The notes below the pieces were generated by a model. It saw only the letters and a list, made by a program, of their open reading frames with translations, ran no database searches and was not told the DNA's origin. Below, piece after piece: positions 26,264-33,377 of a stretch of 64,000 nucleotides of DNA (positions within the stretch are counted from its first letter, which is position 1; the number at the start of each line of letters is the position of its first letter). Source of the DNA: Halomonas sp. 7T (GTDB lineage: Bacteria; Pseudomonadota; Gammaproteobacteria; Pseudomonadales; Halomonadaceae); NCBI RefSeq assembly GCF_025643255.1, contig NZ_CP087112.1, positions 372,001 to 436,000 of the forward strand, read 5' to 3'. The position numbers were made by a program, and so were the translations under genes.

Positions 26264-26288
26264 TGGAAAACTCCGCGCAGCGGAGTTC
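26264..26288 (-). terminator. Rho-independent terminator after the VIT-family gene
   Basis: On the minus strand an 8-bp stem (aactccgc/gcggagtt, 26287-26280 with 26276-26269) with a 3-nt loop is followed by TTTTCC, about 12 bases after the stop of the VIT-family gene. Confidence 0.75.
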
Positions 26289-26299
26289 TTGCCGGGTCA

Positions 26300-27049
26300 C
26301 TAGCCACCGATAGCCCCCTGGGCAATATAGCCAGCACCATAAGCCAGTCCTGCGGCGACCGTTCCCATCAATAATGTGCGTATGCCCGAGCGCCATATGG
26401 GTTGTTGGTAAAAGGCGCTTTTGACCATGCCAATCGCTAGAAAAACACCGCTGGCTAACCCCAGGCTAATAAAAAATTGGATGTTATTGGGCACCGGAAG
26501 GGTGTAAGCCAGTAGCGGAATAACACCAACCACTAAAAAGGCTATAAACGTCACCAGTGCTGAGCGCAGTGGGCTAATACCCTCCACGGTTAGGCGGTGC
26601 TCCTCGCGTAACATCGTGGTTATCCACACCTCTGGGTCGCGGCAGATGACATCGACGGCATCTTCAAGTAACTGGCCCTCAAACCCTTTCGCACGGAACA
26701 GCTGACGCACCTCTTCACGCTCTCCTTCGGGTATAAGCGCAATATGCTGTCGCTCGGTGCGTTCAGCGCTTGCGACTTGGGCCAGCTGTGCACAGCCTGC
26801 TTCATAATTACTGACGGCCATACTAAAGCCGTCAGCGAGTAAATTGGCGAAACCAAGTACCAGGGCGACCTGTGGAGAAAAGCCTGCACCGAAGGCGCCT
26901 GACACAACGGCAAAGGTAGTGACGCAGCCATCAATACCGCCAAGCACGGCATCGGGAAGGGTAGAAGCCTTGGCGGGTTTGGCTAATCGTGCGCGTATAG
27001 CGGCGGGGTGGTGGTCGTGTATAAGCTGCTCATGTTCTGGGGTGGGCAT
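26300..27049 (-). CDS. VIT1/CCC1-family membrane transporter (iron/manganese)
   Basis: 249 residues. The start of the transport domain, TLPDAVLGGIDGCVTTFAVVSGAFGAGF, and GFANLLADGFSMAVSNYEA are VIT1/CCC1 signatures of the first two helices. A cytoplasmic, acidic metal-binding loop (about 95-165, AERTERQHIALIPEGEREEVRQLF) follows, and then three helices to the C-terminus. The family moves Fe2+ or Mn2+ out of the cytosol, usually against protons. The upstream 155-base gap should hold its promoter. Confidence 0.88.
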   Translation of the reverse strand: MPTPEHEQLIHDHHPAAIRARLAKPAKASTLPDAVLGGIDGCVTTFAVVSGAFGAGFSPQVALVLGFANLLADGFSMAVSNYEAGCAQLAQVASAERTERQHIALIPEGEREEVRQLFRAKGFEGQLLEDAVDVICRDPEVWITTMLREEHRLTVEGISPLRSALVTFIAFLVVGVIPLLAYTLPVPNNIQFFISLGLASGVFLAIGMVKSAFYQQPIWRSGIRTLLMGTVAAGLAYGAGYIAQGAIGG

Positions 27050-27204
27050 GAGGAGACCTCTGGAAAACTACTAAGATAAGTGCAAGCGGCAGTATTGTTG
27101 TACGTTATAAGATAGCTGAGAAAACGAGAGCTAAGATATCGCGGAATAATGAGTGATGCGTGGTGGCCGTGATAACTAATCACGCATTGTGAATGGTGAC
27201 TCAA

Positions 27205-27891
27205 TTATGGACAGCTAGGTGGTGTGGTGGTGCTAGAAAAACCGAGTTGACTAAACCAAGCGGTGGCATTGCCGCCTGCATTATCGCCATCGCTCATTAA
27301 CGCGATGCCGTTGATCTGGCTGGGGCTGCTGCCGAAAAGTGCCTGATAATCAGTGCGAACGTCACGCACCTCTGCTACCCAGTCACCCACGTCATCGTTG
27401 CCACTTCGCAGCGCCATTAATTGAGCGCGGCTGGTAAACGCATTTGACCAGGTCGCCCCCTGGGGTTGCGTTGACGCCCATACGTAGTTGACTGACTCCA
27501 CCTGCCACGGCAGCAAGCCTGTTTTGTGCGCCACGTATACGCGGGCTGGGTAGTCATCGCCTGCCTTGGTGGTTTCATCGATGCCTGGGTACGTAGCGCT
27601 TACCTGCCAGCACCAGTGAAGGTAGGGCGTTTCATTAAGGTCAATATCACGCTCTAAGTAGCGTGCTGATGCTTGGCCCTGTGCGCTGGCTTGCAGGACG
27701 CGCTGACCCGACTTTTCAACAATGTCGTAATAGGTTTCACCTGAAAAGCTACGCGTCGGCCAGGTCATGATCTGGTTAGGCGAGAAGTGAATAGCTTGGG
27801 CATGGGCTGCTGAAAACGGTATGACGAATAGGCACGTTATGGCAGCGGTTAGAGCCGTTAGGGTATTAGCGCGGCTCATGGGGGGCACCAT
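27205..27891 (-). CDS. DUF3047-family periplasmic protein
   Basis: 228 residues, or 224 from the second ATG at 27879. Residues to about 31 form a Sec signal peptide (ITCLFVIPFSAAHAQA). The mature part matches DUF3047: TWPTRSFSGETYYDIVE, then LHWCWQVSATYPG, then KAGDDYPARVYVAH, a beta-sandwich-like pattern with the conserved G-D-D-x-x-A-R. Function is unknown. It overlaps the end of the zinc-finger gene by 26 bases (or 14 from the second ATG), so the two are co-transcribed. Neither ATG has a good ribosome-binding site, suggesting coupling. Confidence 0.85.
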   Translation of the reverse strand: MVPPMSRANTLTALTAAITCLFVIPFSAAHAQAIHFSPNQIMTWPTRSFSGETYYDIVEKSGQRVLQASAQGQASARYLERDIDLNETPYLHWCWQVSATYPGIDETTKAGDDYPARVYVAHKTGLLPWQVESVNYVWASTQPQGATWSNAFTSRAQLMALRSGNDDVGDWVAEVRDVRTDYQALFGSSPSQINGIALMSDGDNAGGNATAWFSQLGFSSTTTPPSCP

Positions 27892-28081
27892 TGCTGTTTG
27901 GCTTGTCTAGCAATGCGGGGTGGTGGCGACCTATTTTATGTAACAGATCGAACTGACGAGCACAGGCTCGGCAGGCGCCACACATCGAGAGATGAAAGCC
28001 CAGTGACGCCTTCTCACGGAAAGTAAGCGTTCTATCCTGTTTGAGCGACATTAAGCGCGTCGCCTCACGGCACATGATCAT
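27866..28081 (-). CDS. Zinc-finger (zf-HC2) anti-sigma-like protein
   Basis: 71 residues. The pattern C4-x-E-A-T-R-L-M-S...L-x-F-H-L-S-M-C-G-A-C (HLSMCGAC near residue 30-37) is the zf-HC2 zinc-finger of ZAS-type anti-sigma factors. There is no membrane helix, so it is a soluble, short form. An ECF sigma factor lies two genes upstream on the same strand and is the natural candidate partner, although a thioredoxin-like gene and a 187-base gap separate them. AAGGAGAG precedes the start. Confidence 0.8.
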   Translation of the reverse strand: MIMCREATRLMSLKQDRTLTFREKASLGFHLSMCGACRACARQFDLLHKIGRHHPALLDKPNSNGAPHEPR

Positions 28082-28268
28082 AACGTGGCTCTCCTTTCAC
28101 CAGGCGAAAATCCTGCGCTGGCAGTGGATACTAACCGTCAGCGCTAAAGCATTTTGGTTTCAGTGTTTGCTAAGCGCTTTTCCTTACATCGACCCGCTAT
28201 TATAAAGGACAAAAGGCCTGAAAAAGGGCGGGTACCCCTAGAGGCTGAGGTTTAAAAACGTTACGACG

Positions 28269-28727
28269 CTAGCGACGTGAGGCCGTTAACTGTTCAAAAG
28301 ACGAGCGTAACGAAGGCGTGCTGGTGACCCCTTGAATCGTATCCTGGCGATTTCCTTGCCCATCAAAGAGCAGAATCGTTACGTGACCAACGCCATATTG
28401 GTTGGCAAAGTCAGCGCCTTTTGTGGTGTTAATGTCCACAATGCGCCAAGCGGGCGGAGCATCCATTTGAGCTAATGCGTCTTCAGCATTGGCTTTTAAG
28501 CGCTGGCAAAGCGGGCAGCTATGATCATGAACTTGTACGGCTACCGGCGTTCCACTGCCAAGAACGCTTAGGTCTGATTCGGCGCTGGCAGTGCGTTCGT
28601 TTACGATCAGCCAAGCGATAGGCACCGCTAGAAATGCAAGCGCTATCAGAAATTTGCGAGCTGCTGCTATTAATCGACGCTTAACTGGCTTGCGGCGAGG
28701 CGGTGCTTTTGGCGTTTTCTTTTTCAT
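28269..28727 (-). CDS. Membrane-anchored thioredoxin-fold protein with a CPLC motif
   Basis: 152 residues. A very basic N-terminus (KKKTPKAPPRRKPVKRR) and one membrane helix (about 25-43) place the rest in the periplasm. The domain (about 60-145) has a redox motif Cys71-Pro-Leu-Cys74 in HDHSCPLCQRL and the strand GVGHVTILLFDGQG, where thioredoxins have a cis-Pro before Thr; here it is Val. It could act in thiol-disulfide exchange or sensing. The ATG is one base after the sigma-factor stop, so it is in the same operon and may relay redox state to that sigma system. Confidence 0.75.
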   Translation of the reverse strand: MKKKTPKAPPRRKPVKRRLIAAARKFLIALAFLAVPIAWLIVNERTASAESDLSVLGSGTPVAVQVHDHSCPLCQRLKANAEDALAQMDAPPAWRIVDINTTKGADFANQYGVGHVTILLFDGQGNRQDTIQGVTSTPSLRSSFEQLTASRR

Positions 28728-28728
28728 T

Positions 28729-29295
28729 CTATGTTAACCACCCTTTTTCGATACAGGCGCGTAGCTTCAACCTAGCGCGGTGTAGCATCACCCAGCAGTT
28801 AGCATCGCTTAGCGAAAGTGCGTCGCAAATTTCCTGGGTGGTGAGCCCCATAAGTTCACGCATCGTAAATACGCGGGCTGTGCTGTCGGGTAGTACCAGT
28901 AAACAGGTGTCTAGTAGTTTCCAAAAGGAGGCGTTTTCAAGTACTTGGTCTGGATCACCCCAGGATTGAGGCTTGTGAGCCGGTTGCCAACGCCCATTAT
29001 CTTGAAACAGATTCTCGAAAGCGTCCTCATCGCTTTTTTCATCGTCTTGCCAAGAACAGTAACGTCGTTCGTAGCGTATACGCTCAAGAATTTTGTTTTT
29101 TAAAATGCCAAATACCCAGGTTTCAAACGCCGAACGCCCAGCGAAAGCGTCGTGCTTCTCCAGTGCGACGATGAGGGTGTCTTGAACCGTGTCTTCAGCG
29201 GCAGCACTATCTCGCAACTGCAACCGTGCAAACGCAATCAGTTTCGGCCTTAGGGCGGCGATATGGCGTTCAATGGAAAGAGTGTCAGTGTTCAC
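28729..29295 (-). CDS. ECF-type RNA polymerase sigma factor
   Basis: 188 residues. Sigma region 2 spans about 15-85: LRDSAAAEDTVQDTLIVALEKHDAFAGRSAFETWVFGILKNKILERIR is the classical core-binding and -10 recognition part. A linker with acidic residues is followed by region 4 (about 125-180: LLVLPDSTARVFTMRELMGLTTQEICDALSLSDANCWVMLHRARLKLR). Its regulon is unknown. Immediately downstream is a CPLC thioredoxin-like gene, then a zf-HC2 anti-sigma-like gene. No autoregulated promoter motif could be assigned by eye. Confidence 0.92.
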   Translation of the reverse strand: MNTDTLSIERHIAALRPKLIAFARLQLRDSAAAEDTVQDTLIVALEKHDAFAGRSAFETWVFGILKNKILERIRYERRYCSWQDDEKSDEDAFENLFQDNGRWQPAHKPQSWGDPDQVLENASFWKLLDTCLLVLPDSTARVFTMRELMGLTTQEICDALSLSDANCWVMLHRARLKLRACIEKGWLT

Positions 29296-29378
29296 ATGCG
29301 TCCCCAGAAGAGCACTCAGTCGAGTGTTTTAAATACAACAGATGGCCGCCTTAACGACCATTGGACGCTACGCTTACG

Positions 29379-29936
29379 TTATGACGTTGGGACTTCCCAG
29401 GCGAGTGGCTTAAGCTCTTCGTTGAGCGGGGTGCCAGCAACATGGTTAGTGTAGTTTGAAAGCGTTTTCAACGCACAAGCGATAACCAGCTCGAGTACTT
29501 GTTGTTGCGTGAAGCCAGCTTCCAAAAACGCATCTAACTCGGCTTGTTCGGCCCAGCCCCGTTGGGCGTTTAAATGGCGAGCAAAACGAGTCACTGCCGC
29601 CAGCTTGGTGTCATTAGGCGTAGCGCGAGCACGTAAATCTTTAATCGTTGCGTCATCAGCACCGGCTTTTTTGATCCCGCCGGTGTGGGCGGCAACGCAA
29701 AAAGCACAGTGGTTGTCGGCGCTGATAGCCAATAAAGCAGCTTGTTGCTCTACCGGGCTGAGGCTGGTTTTAGCGTAAATCCCATCGAGTGCCAAGTAGG
29801 CTTCTAGCAGCGTTGGTGCTTCCGCCATTTTGGCGAATATATTGGGCAGAAAGCCCATTTTCTTCTCTGCCGCCTGCAAGTTCGCTTTAGCTTCTTCTGG
29901 CGCGGTATCGATTGTGTGCAGTGTAAAATCAGTCAT
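29379..29936 (-). CDS. Carboxymuconolactone decarboxylase/AhpD-family protein
   Basis: 185 residues, cytosolic. The AhpD/CMD core has the redox triad Cys77-x-x-Cys80-x-x-x-His84 in NHCAFCVAAHTGG and the helix PVEQQAALLAISAD. Family members with this motif act as thiol peroxidases or alkylhydroperoxidase partners. The C-terminal LVIACALKTLSNYTNHVAGTPLNEEL matches the uncharacterised peroxidase-related subgroup. A monocistronic gene; its promoter must lie in the 282-base gap shared with the cytochrome gene. Confidence 0.9.
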   Translation of the reverse strand: MTDFTLHTIDTAPEEAKANLQAAEKKMGFLPNIFAKMAEAPTLLEAYLALDGIYAKTSLSPVEQQAALLAISADNHCAFCVAAHTGGIKKAGADDATIKDLRARATPNDTKLAAVTRFARHLNAQRGWAEQAELDAFLEAGFTQQQVLELVIACALKTLSNYTNHVAGTPLNEELKPLAWEVPTS

Positions 29937-30218
29937 TTATTCAATCTCCTTCTGAATGTTGGGTTATGCCCCTGCGTGTTCAGCCGTTTGGCTTGGTTTG
30001 ATTATGGAACGTTAAGTGCAAAAATAGCAATGGTCAATTTTTTCGTTTTATTTATATTGGGCAGTTTTTAAGCCATGGGGGTGTAAGGGTTTTGCCTTGG
30101 CAGTCACCAATAGGTGTTACTCAACAACAACACGCAACAATGATAAGCAACAAAATAAATAGAGCGGCGGCGGTGTGGATTAGCGCTCAAATAAAAACAG
30201 CGATAAGAGGTGGGTACC

Positions 30219-30923
30219 ATGTCTAAAGAACAGCAAAAACGCCGTAAGTTACTCAGTAAACTGCGTCTGAAAATGAGTTATACCGCGCCTGTTTTAGCAC
30301 TGGTGGCGGGGGGTGTGACGTTACAAGCCGTTGCCAACAGCCAGGCGGTGAATGCCTATGGCGAAGCCCCTACAACGCTGCTGTTGGCTAGCCATCACGC
30401 TGAGGCCCAAGGCGAGGCGGAAGCAGAGGGAGAGGCTGAAGGTGACGCCCAGGGTGAAGGTGAAGCGCAAGCTGAAGGTGAGGCAGAAGGTGAAGCCCAG
30501 GCCGAGGCTGGCGCGCCAGCCAATGCGCGTACACAAGCCGTGTCGCGGCCGGGTGGCTACGTGCCCGGTTACGACGAAAGCGGTAATAACCCCGTCTCGT
30601 TGGTCGAGCGGGGGAGAGCGCTCTTTAACGATTCTTCCTTGAGCAGTAATGGTCTTTCCTGTGCCAGCTGCCACGGTGCCGATGGTCAGTCGGGCTATCA
30701 GGACACCTTTAATCAGCCTTATCCTCATGCCGTTGCGATGGGCACCAATATGTTTGGTATGGAAACAGTGCATGCCGATGAGATGGTGCAGCTGTGTATG
30801 GTAGCGCCCATGGAAGCAGAGCCACTCGATTGGGAGTCGGACGAGTTAGCGGCCCTGGCAGCCTACGTGGTGAGCATCCAGCAAAAATTTGCGGGGGAAG
30901 CGGACGGCCACTGCGATAACTAG
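30219..30923 (+). CDS. Exported c-type cytochrome with a Glu-Gly-Ala repeat tail segment
   Basis: 234 residues from ATG 30219 (AGAGG upstream; GTG 30210 is inside that site). Residues 1-about 40 are a signal region (KRRKLLSKLRLKMSYTAPVLALVAGG). Residues 61-98 are a low-complexity run of Ala, Glu, Gly and Gln in which EGEA/AEGE-type units repeat. Residues about 125-225 form a monoheme class I cytochrome c with CASCH (148-152) and probable distal Met in the VAPMEAEPLDW region. The first 60 residues and the tail closely match the 86-residue peptide encoded at 33063-33323. It is presumably a periplasmic electron carrier whose tail is handled by the neighbouring ligase system. Confidence 0.88.
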   Translation: MSKEQQKRRKLLSKLRLKMSYTAPVLALVAGGVTLQAVANSQAVNAYGEAPTTLLLASHHAEAQGEAEAEGEAEGDAQGEGEAQAEGEAEGEAQAEAGAPANARTQAVSRPGGYVPGYDESGNNPVSLVERGRALFNDSSLSSNGLSCASCHGADGQSGYQDTFNQPYPHAVAMGTNMFGMETVHADEMVQLCMVAPMEAEPLDWESDELAALAAYVVSIQQKFAGEADGHCDN

Positions 30924-30985
30924 CAGGAAACAGCCATGCGTGGTAGGCGGCTTGTTGGGCTAAAGGGGCAACTCGGCAAGCCGCA

Positions 30986-31216
30986 GTGTGTGGTAAGGAT
31001 AATTGTGTCGAGCAGATATCGGGTGTTTTCTTACTTGCCTACGGCATTTTTAGGTTTGCCGTGGAGTTTGTTCGCCTCACCGGTGCGCATTTGGGTTTTA
31101 TCGCCTTTGAGTGGGTCACGATGGGCCATTTACTGACACTACCTATGTTACTGGGTGGGGCGGCACTGATCGTATGGTCGCGTTCCCAGCCTGTTGCTAG
31201 CGTTAAAGGAGCTTAA
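30986..31216 (+). pseudogene. C-terminal fragment of prolipoprotein diacylglyceryl transferase (Lgt)
   Basis: Up to 76 codons from a GTG; the frame is open from about 30947. Residues 10-70 read ISGVFLLAYGIFRFAVEFVR...FEWVTMGHLLTLPMLLGGAALIVW, which is the last part of Lgt (the YGxxRFxxEFxR motif and the final helix). The N-terminal two thirds of Lgt, including its catalytic His/Arg region, are absent, so it cannot transfer diacylglycerol. It is likely a gene remnant captured between the cytochrome and the L,D-transpeptidase. It could alternatively be a small two-helix membrane protein that is still translated. Confidence 0.65.
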
Positions 31217-31218
31217 GC

Positions 31219-32283
31219 ATGATGAGCTTAATGAACACCAGTACGCGCCGTGTTTTTTTAAAAAAGAGCGTGATCGCTGTATGCGGTTTAGCCACCGTGA
31301 GTGTGTCGACATGGCCCTTATTAGCACAAGGCAGTGAGGAGGATATGCCTGACAACCATTACCCTCTTCCCGAAAAGGGCGATATTATCGGCCAAGATTA
31401 TCAGGTAGTAGCCAATCAAGACGATACGCTCGTTGATATTGCCCGTGCACATAACGTGGGCTATGAGGAGATTCTTTCTGCGAACCCAGAAGTAAGTGTG
31501 TGGATGCCGGGAGAGGGGACCGCTGTGACCATCCCTCGGCGCCATATCTTACCTAACGAGGCGCGTACGGGGATTGTGATTAACGTCGCAGAGCTCAGGC
31601 TATATTACTATCCTGAGGTCAAACCAGGAGAAACGCCCTGGGTTGAAACCTACCCTATTGGGATTGGTCGTGAAGGCTACAACACGCCACTTGGCATTAC
31701 CAAAACAACCATTCGCTTAGAGAATCCGGCGTGGTATCCGCCCCGCTCTATGCGTGAGGAAGCCGCTGAGCGGGGAGACCCTGCTCCGGCGGTGGTGCCA
31801 CCTGGCCCTGACAATCCGTTAGGTGAGCATGCGATTTTATTGGATATTCCTGGCTACTTGATTCATGGCACTAATCAGCCTGATGGTATTGGCATGCGCG
31901 CTAGCCGAGGCTGCATACGCATGTACCCAGAGGATATCAGCTCAATATTTGATAACGTGCCCAGCGGCACCCAGGTCAACATTATTGACCAGCCCGTCAA
32001 AGTGGGGGCCAGTGAAGAGGGCGAAGCCTATGTGCAGGTCTTTAAAACGGTTGATAGCGATAAGGTCGGTGTTGATGCATTGAAAGCGATGCTTCGCTTG
32101 CGGCTGTTGGCGTCTGAGGACAGCCTCGCTGAGCTGGATGATCGTCAGTTACAGGCGCTATTTGATAATCCGGATGATCAAATAGCAGCGTTATCGTCAT
32201 TTCATCAAGCGCCGGATGAACGCGAAGAAGAAGCGGCGAGTATGGATATTTATCAAAGAGTAAGCCAGGCAACAGTTAGATAA
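31219..32283 (+). CDS. L,D-transpeptidase (YkuD) with LysM, Tat-type signal
   Basis: 354 residues. The N-terminus TRRVFLKKSVIAVCGLA is a twin-arginine-type signal. A LysM-like domain (about 58-107) binds peptidoglycan. The YkuD domain (about 117-257) has His216 in IHGTN and catalytic Cys232 in SRGCIRM. It resembles ErfK/YbiS-type enzymes that make 3-3 crosslinks or attach proteins to peptidoglycan. AAAGGAG sits seven bases before ATG 31219. It follows the Lgt fragment by two bases and may be on the cytochrome transcript. A Tat signal is unusual for this family. Confidence 0.92.
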   Translation: MMSLMNTSTRRVFLKKSVIAVCGLATVSVSTWPLLAQGSEEDMPDNHYPLPEKGDIIGQDYQVVANQDDTLVDIARAHNVGYEEILSANPEVSVWMPGEGTAVTIPRRHILPNEARTGIVINVAELRLYYYPEVKPGETPWVETYPIGIGREGYNTPLGITKTTIRLENPAWYPPRSMREEAAERGDPAPAVVPPGPDNPLGEHAILLDIPGYLIHGTNQPDGIGMRASRGCIRMYPEDISSIFDNVPSGTQVNIIDQPVKVGASEEGEAYVQVFKTVDSDKVGVDALKAMLRLRLLASEDSLAELDDRQLQALFDNPDDQIAALSSFHQAPDEREEEAASMDIYQRVSQATVR

Positions 32284-32296
32284 TGAGAGCACTGTA

Positions 32297-32328
32297 GGCA
32301 CCTTCATGCGTTTGGAGGTGCTTTCGTT
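32297..32328 (+). terminator. Rho-independent terminator after the L,D-transpeptidase
   Basis: Eight-bp stem gcaccttc (32298-32305) with ggaggtgc (32314-32321), one G-U pair and an 8-nt loop, followed by tttcgtta. Confidence 0.75.
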
Positions 32329-32379
32329 ATTCAACACAACGTAGCGCTGTGTCTCTATTTGACGGTGGTGCCTTCATCG

Positions 32380-32988
32380 CTAAAGCGCTGTGCGCTGCTG
32401 TTCCCAAAAGCGCAACGTAGAAGGATGTACGCCGAAGTCGCTGGGGAGCACAATATCCAGTTGGTCACAGAGCAGGCTCAGCAGTGCCATGTGGTGAATG
32501 CTATGGCTGGTTAAAAACGCAAGCTCGCGACCTAGACTAGAGGGCAGCGGCAGCGCGTTTACAGGCGGCGTATGCCCTGGTTCTTCGACGGGGTAGCAAA
32601 GTATCAGCAGTGTATCGTGGGGCGTTGTTGACAGAGCTTTTAAACCTGCCTGCAGCTCATGTAGACGCTGTCGTGCCTGAACAGGGTTGTTTTCCAGAGC
32701 CGCTTCCCGCTGGCGATGTTCATAATCCAACGATGCCGTGGATTGAGAGGTTTCTAGGGAGGGGGCTGGAGAAAGTTCTGGCGCATCTATCAGCGTCTGA
32801 TAGTGCTCCAATATATGGCGGACATGCTTACCCAGCGATTGCGTTTGCCTGCTGCCCACTAGGCGTTGGTAGGTTGGCGCAGGGGTGCGTTCCAGTAACC
32901 TGGCGAGCTGTTCCAGCGCTTGCAGGTTTTCATCGACCAGCAGCGCCGTGGCGCTTGAACCTGACTTTAACGGTGTCGGCGAGGGCAT
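32380..32988 (-). CDS. DinB-fold protein in the TTL/peptide operon
   Basis: 202 residues, no signal peptide. Two His-bearing helices suggest the DinB/YfiT four-helix metal-binding fold: SLGKHVRHILEHYQTLI (about 51-67) and ELAFLTSHSIHHMALLSLL (about 155-173). Members of the fold use three His to bind zinc or nickel and act as thiol transferases or hydrolases, but many are uncharacterised. It is the third gene on the minus strand after the TTL-like ligase and the Glu-Gly peptide (74-base gap, own AGGAG), so a role in the same pathway is inferred. Confidence 0.7.
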   Translation of the reverse strand: MPSPTPLKSGSSATALLVDENLQALEQLARLLERTPAPTYQRLVGSRQTQSLGKHVRHILEHYQTLIDAPELSPAPSLETSQSTASLDYEHRQREAALENNPVQARQRLHELQAGLKALSTTPHDTLLILCYPVEEPGHTPPVNALPLPSSLGRELAFLTSHSIHHMALLSLLCDQLDIVLPSDFGVHPSTLRFWEQQRTAL

Positions 32989-33062
32989 AACGGGCTCCTG
33001 TTAAGCTGTGCCGGCGATTAAACCGGCACAGGGCACTTGGCCGTGTAAGGAAAAGGGGATAT

Positions 33063-33323
33063 TTAACCGGCTTCAGCGCCGCCTTCACCCTCGGCCTCTC
33101 CTTCAGCCTCACCTTCTCCCTCTCCCTCGGCTTCACCTTCTGCATGGTGGGCTTCAGCCAGCATCAACGGCGCTTCTTGCATATTGGTAAATGCGTCTGT
33201 GGGCTCGTCAGCGTGTGCCTGAAAGGCAAGGCCGCTAGCCACTAGCGCAAGCGCCGGTGCGGTGTAACCAAATTGGCGGCTTAAACGGCTAAGTAGACGA
33301 CGTTTGGCTTCTTGTTGAGACAT
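33063..33323 (-). CDS. Small exported Ala-Glu-Gly-repeat peptide, candidate ligase substrate
   Basis: 86 residues, with AGGAG eight bases before ATG. Residues 1-about 38 form a signal region (AKRRLLSRLSRQFGYTAPALALVASG, probable cleavage after AHA). Residues 39-60 are a linker ending in EAHH. Residues 61-86 are almost only Ala, Glu and Gly in AEGE/GEGE units. The N-terminal module and the HH-AE junction closely match residues 1-61 of the cytochrome at 30219-30923. The acidic Glu-Gly tail resembles the C-terminal tails of tubulin, the substrate of the TTL family, and the gene lies 54 bases after a TTL-like enzyme. I infer a precursor whose tail is modified. Confidence 0.8.
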   Translation of the reverse strand: MSQQEAKRRLLSRLSRQFGYTAPALALVASGLAFQAHADEPTDAFTNMQEAPLMLAEAHHAEGEAEGEGEGEAEGEAEGEGGAEAG

Positions 33324-33377
33324 GATGTTTCTCCTGAATCATGGCGTTTGATGGCGCCGAATGGCGCAACTTCTCCG

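Noticed and set aside
26219-26290. Sequence with a tRNA-like D-arm (tagtttagttggtaaggc) and a T-arm-like hairpin
   Set aside because: The acceptor arms cannot be paired, the anticodon stem is incomplete and position 33 is not U; the right hairpin is better explained as the terminator of the VIT-family gene. A tRNAscan or covariance-model run would decide.
30400-30520. Short-unit DNA repeats that might be a tandem-repeat or CRISPR-like element
   Set aside because: They code for the Ala-Glu-Gly tail in frame, with codon variation between units; there are no spacers.
30936-31136. 66-codon ORF overlapping the Lgt fragment
   Set aside because: It is in a different frame from the recognisable Lgt sequence and has no family features.
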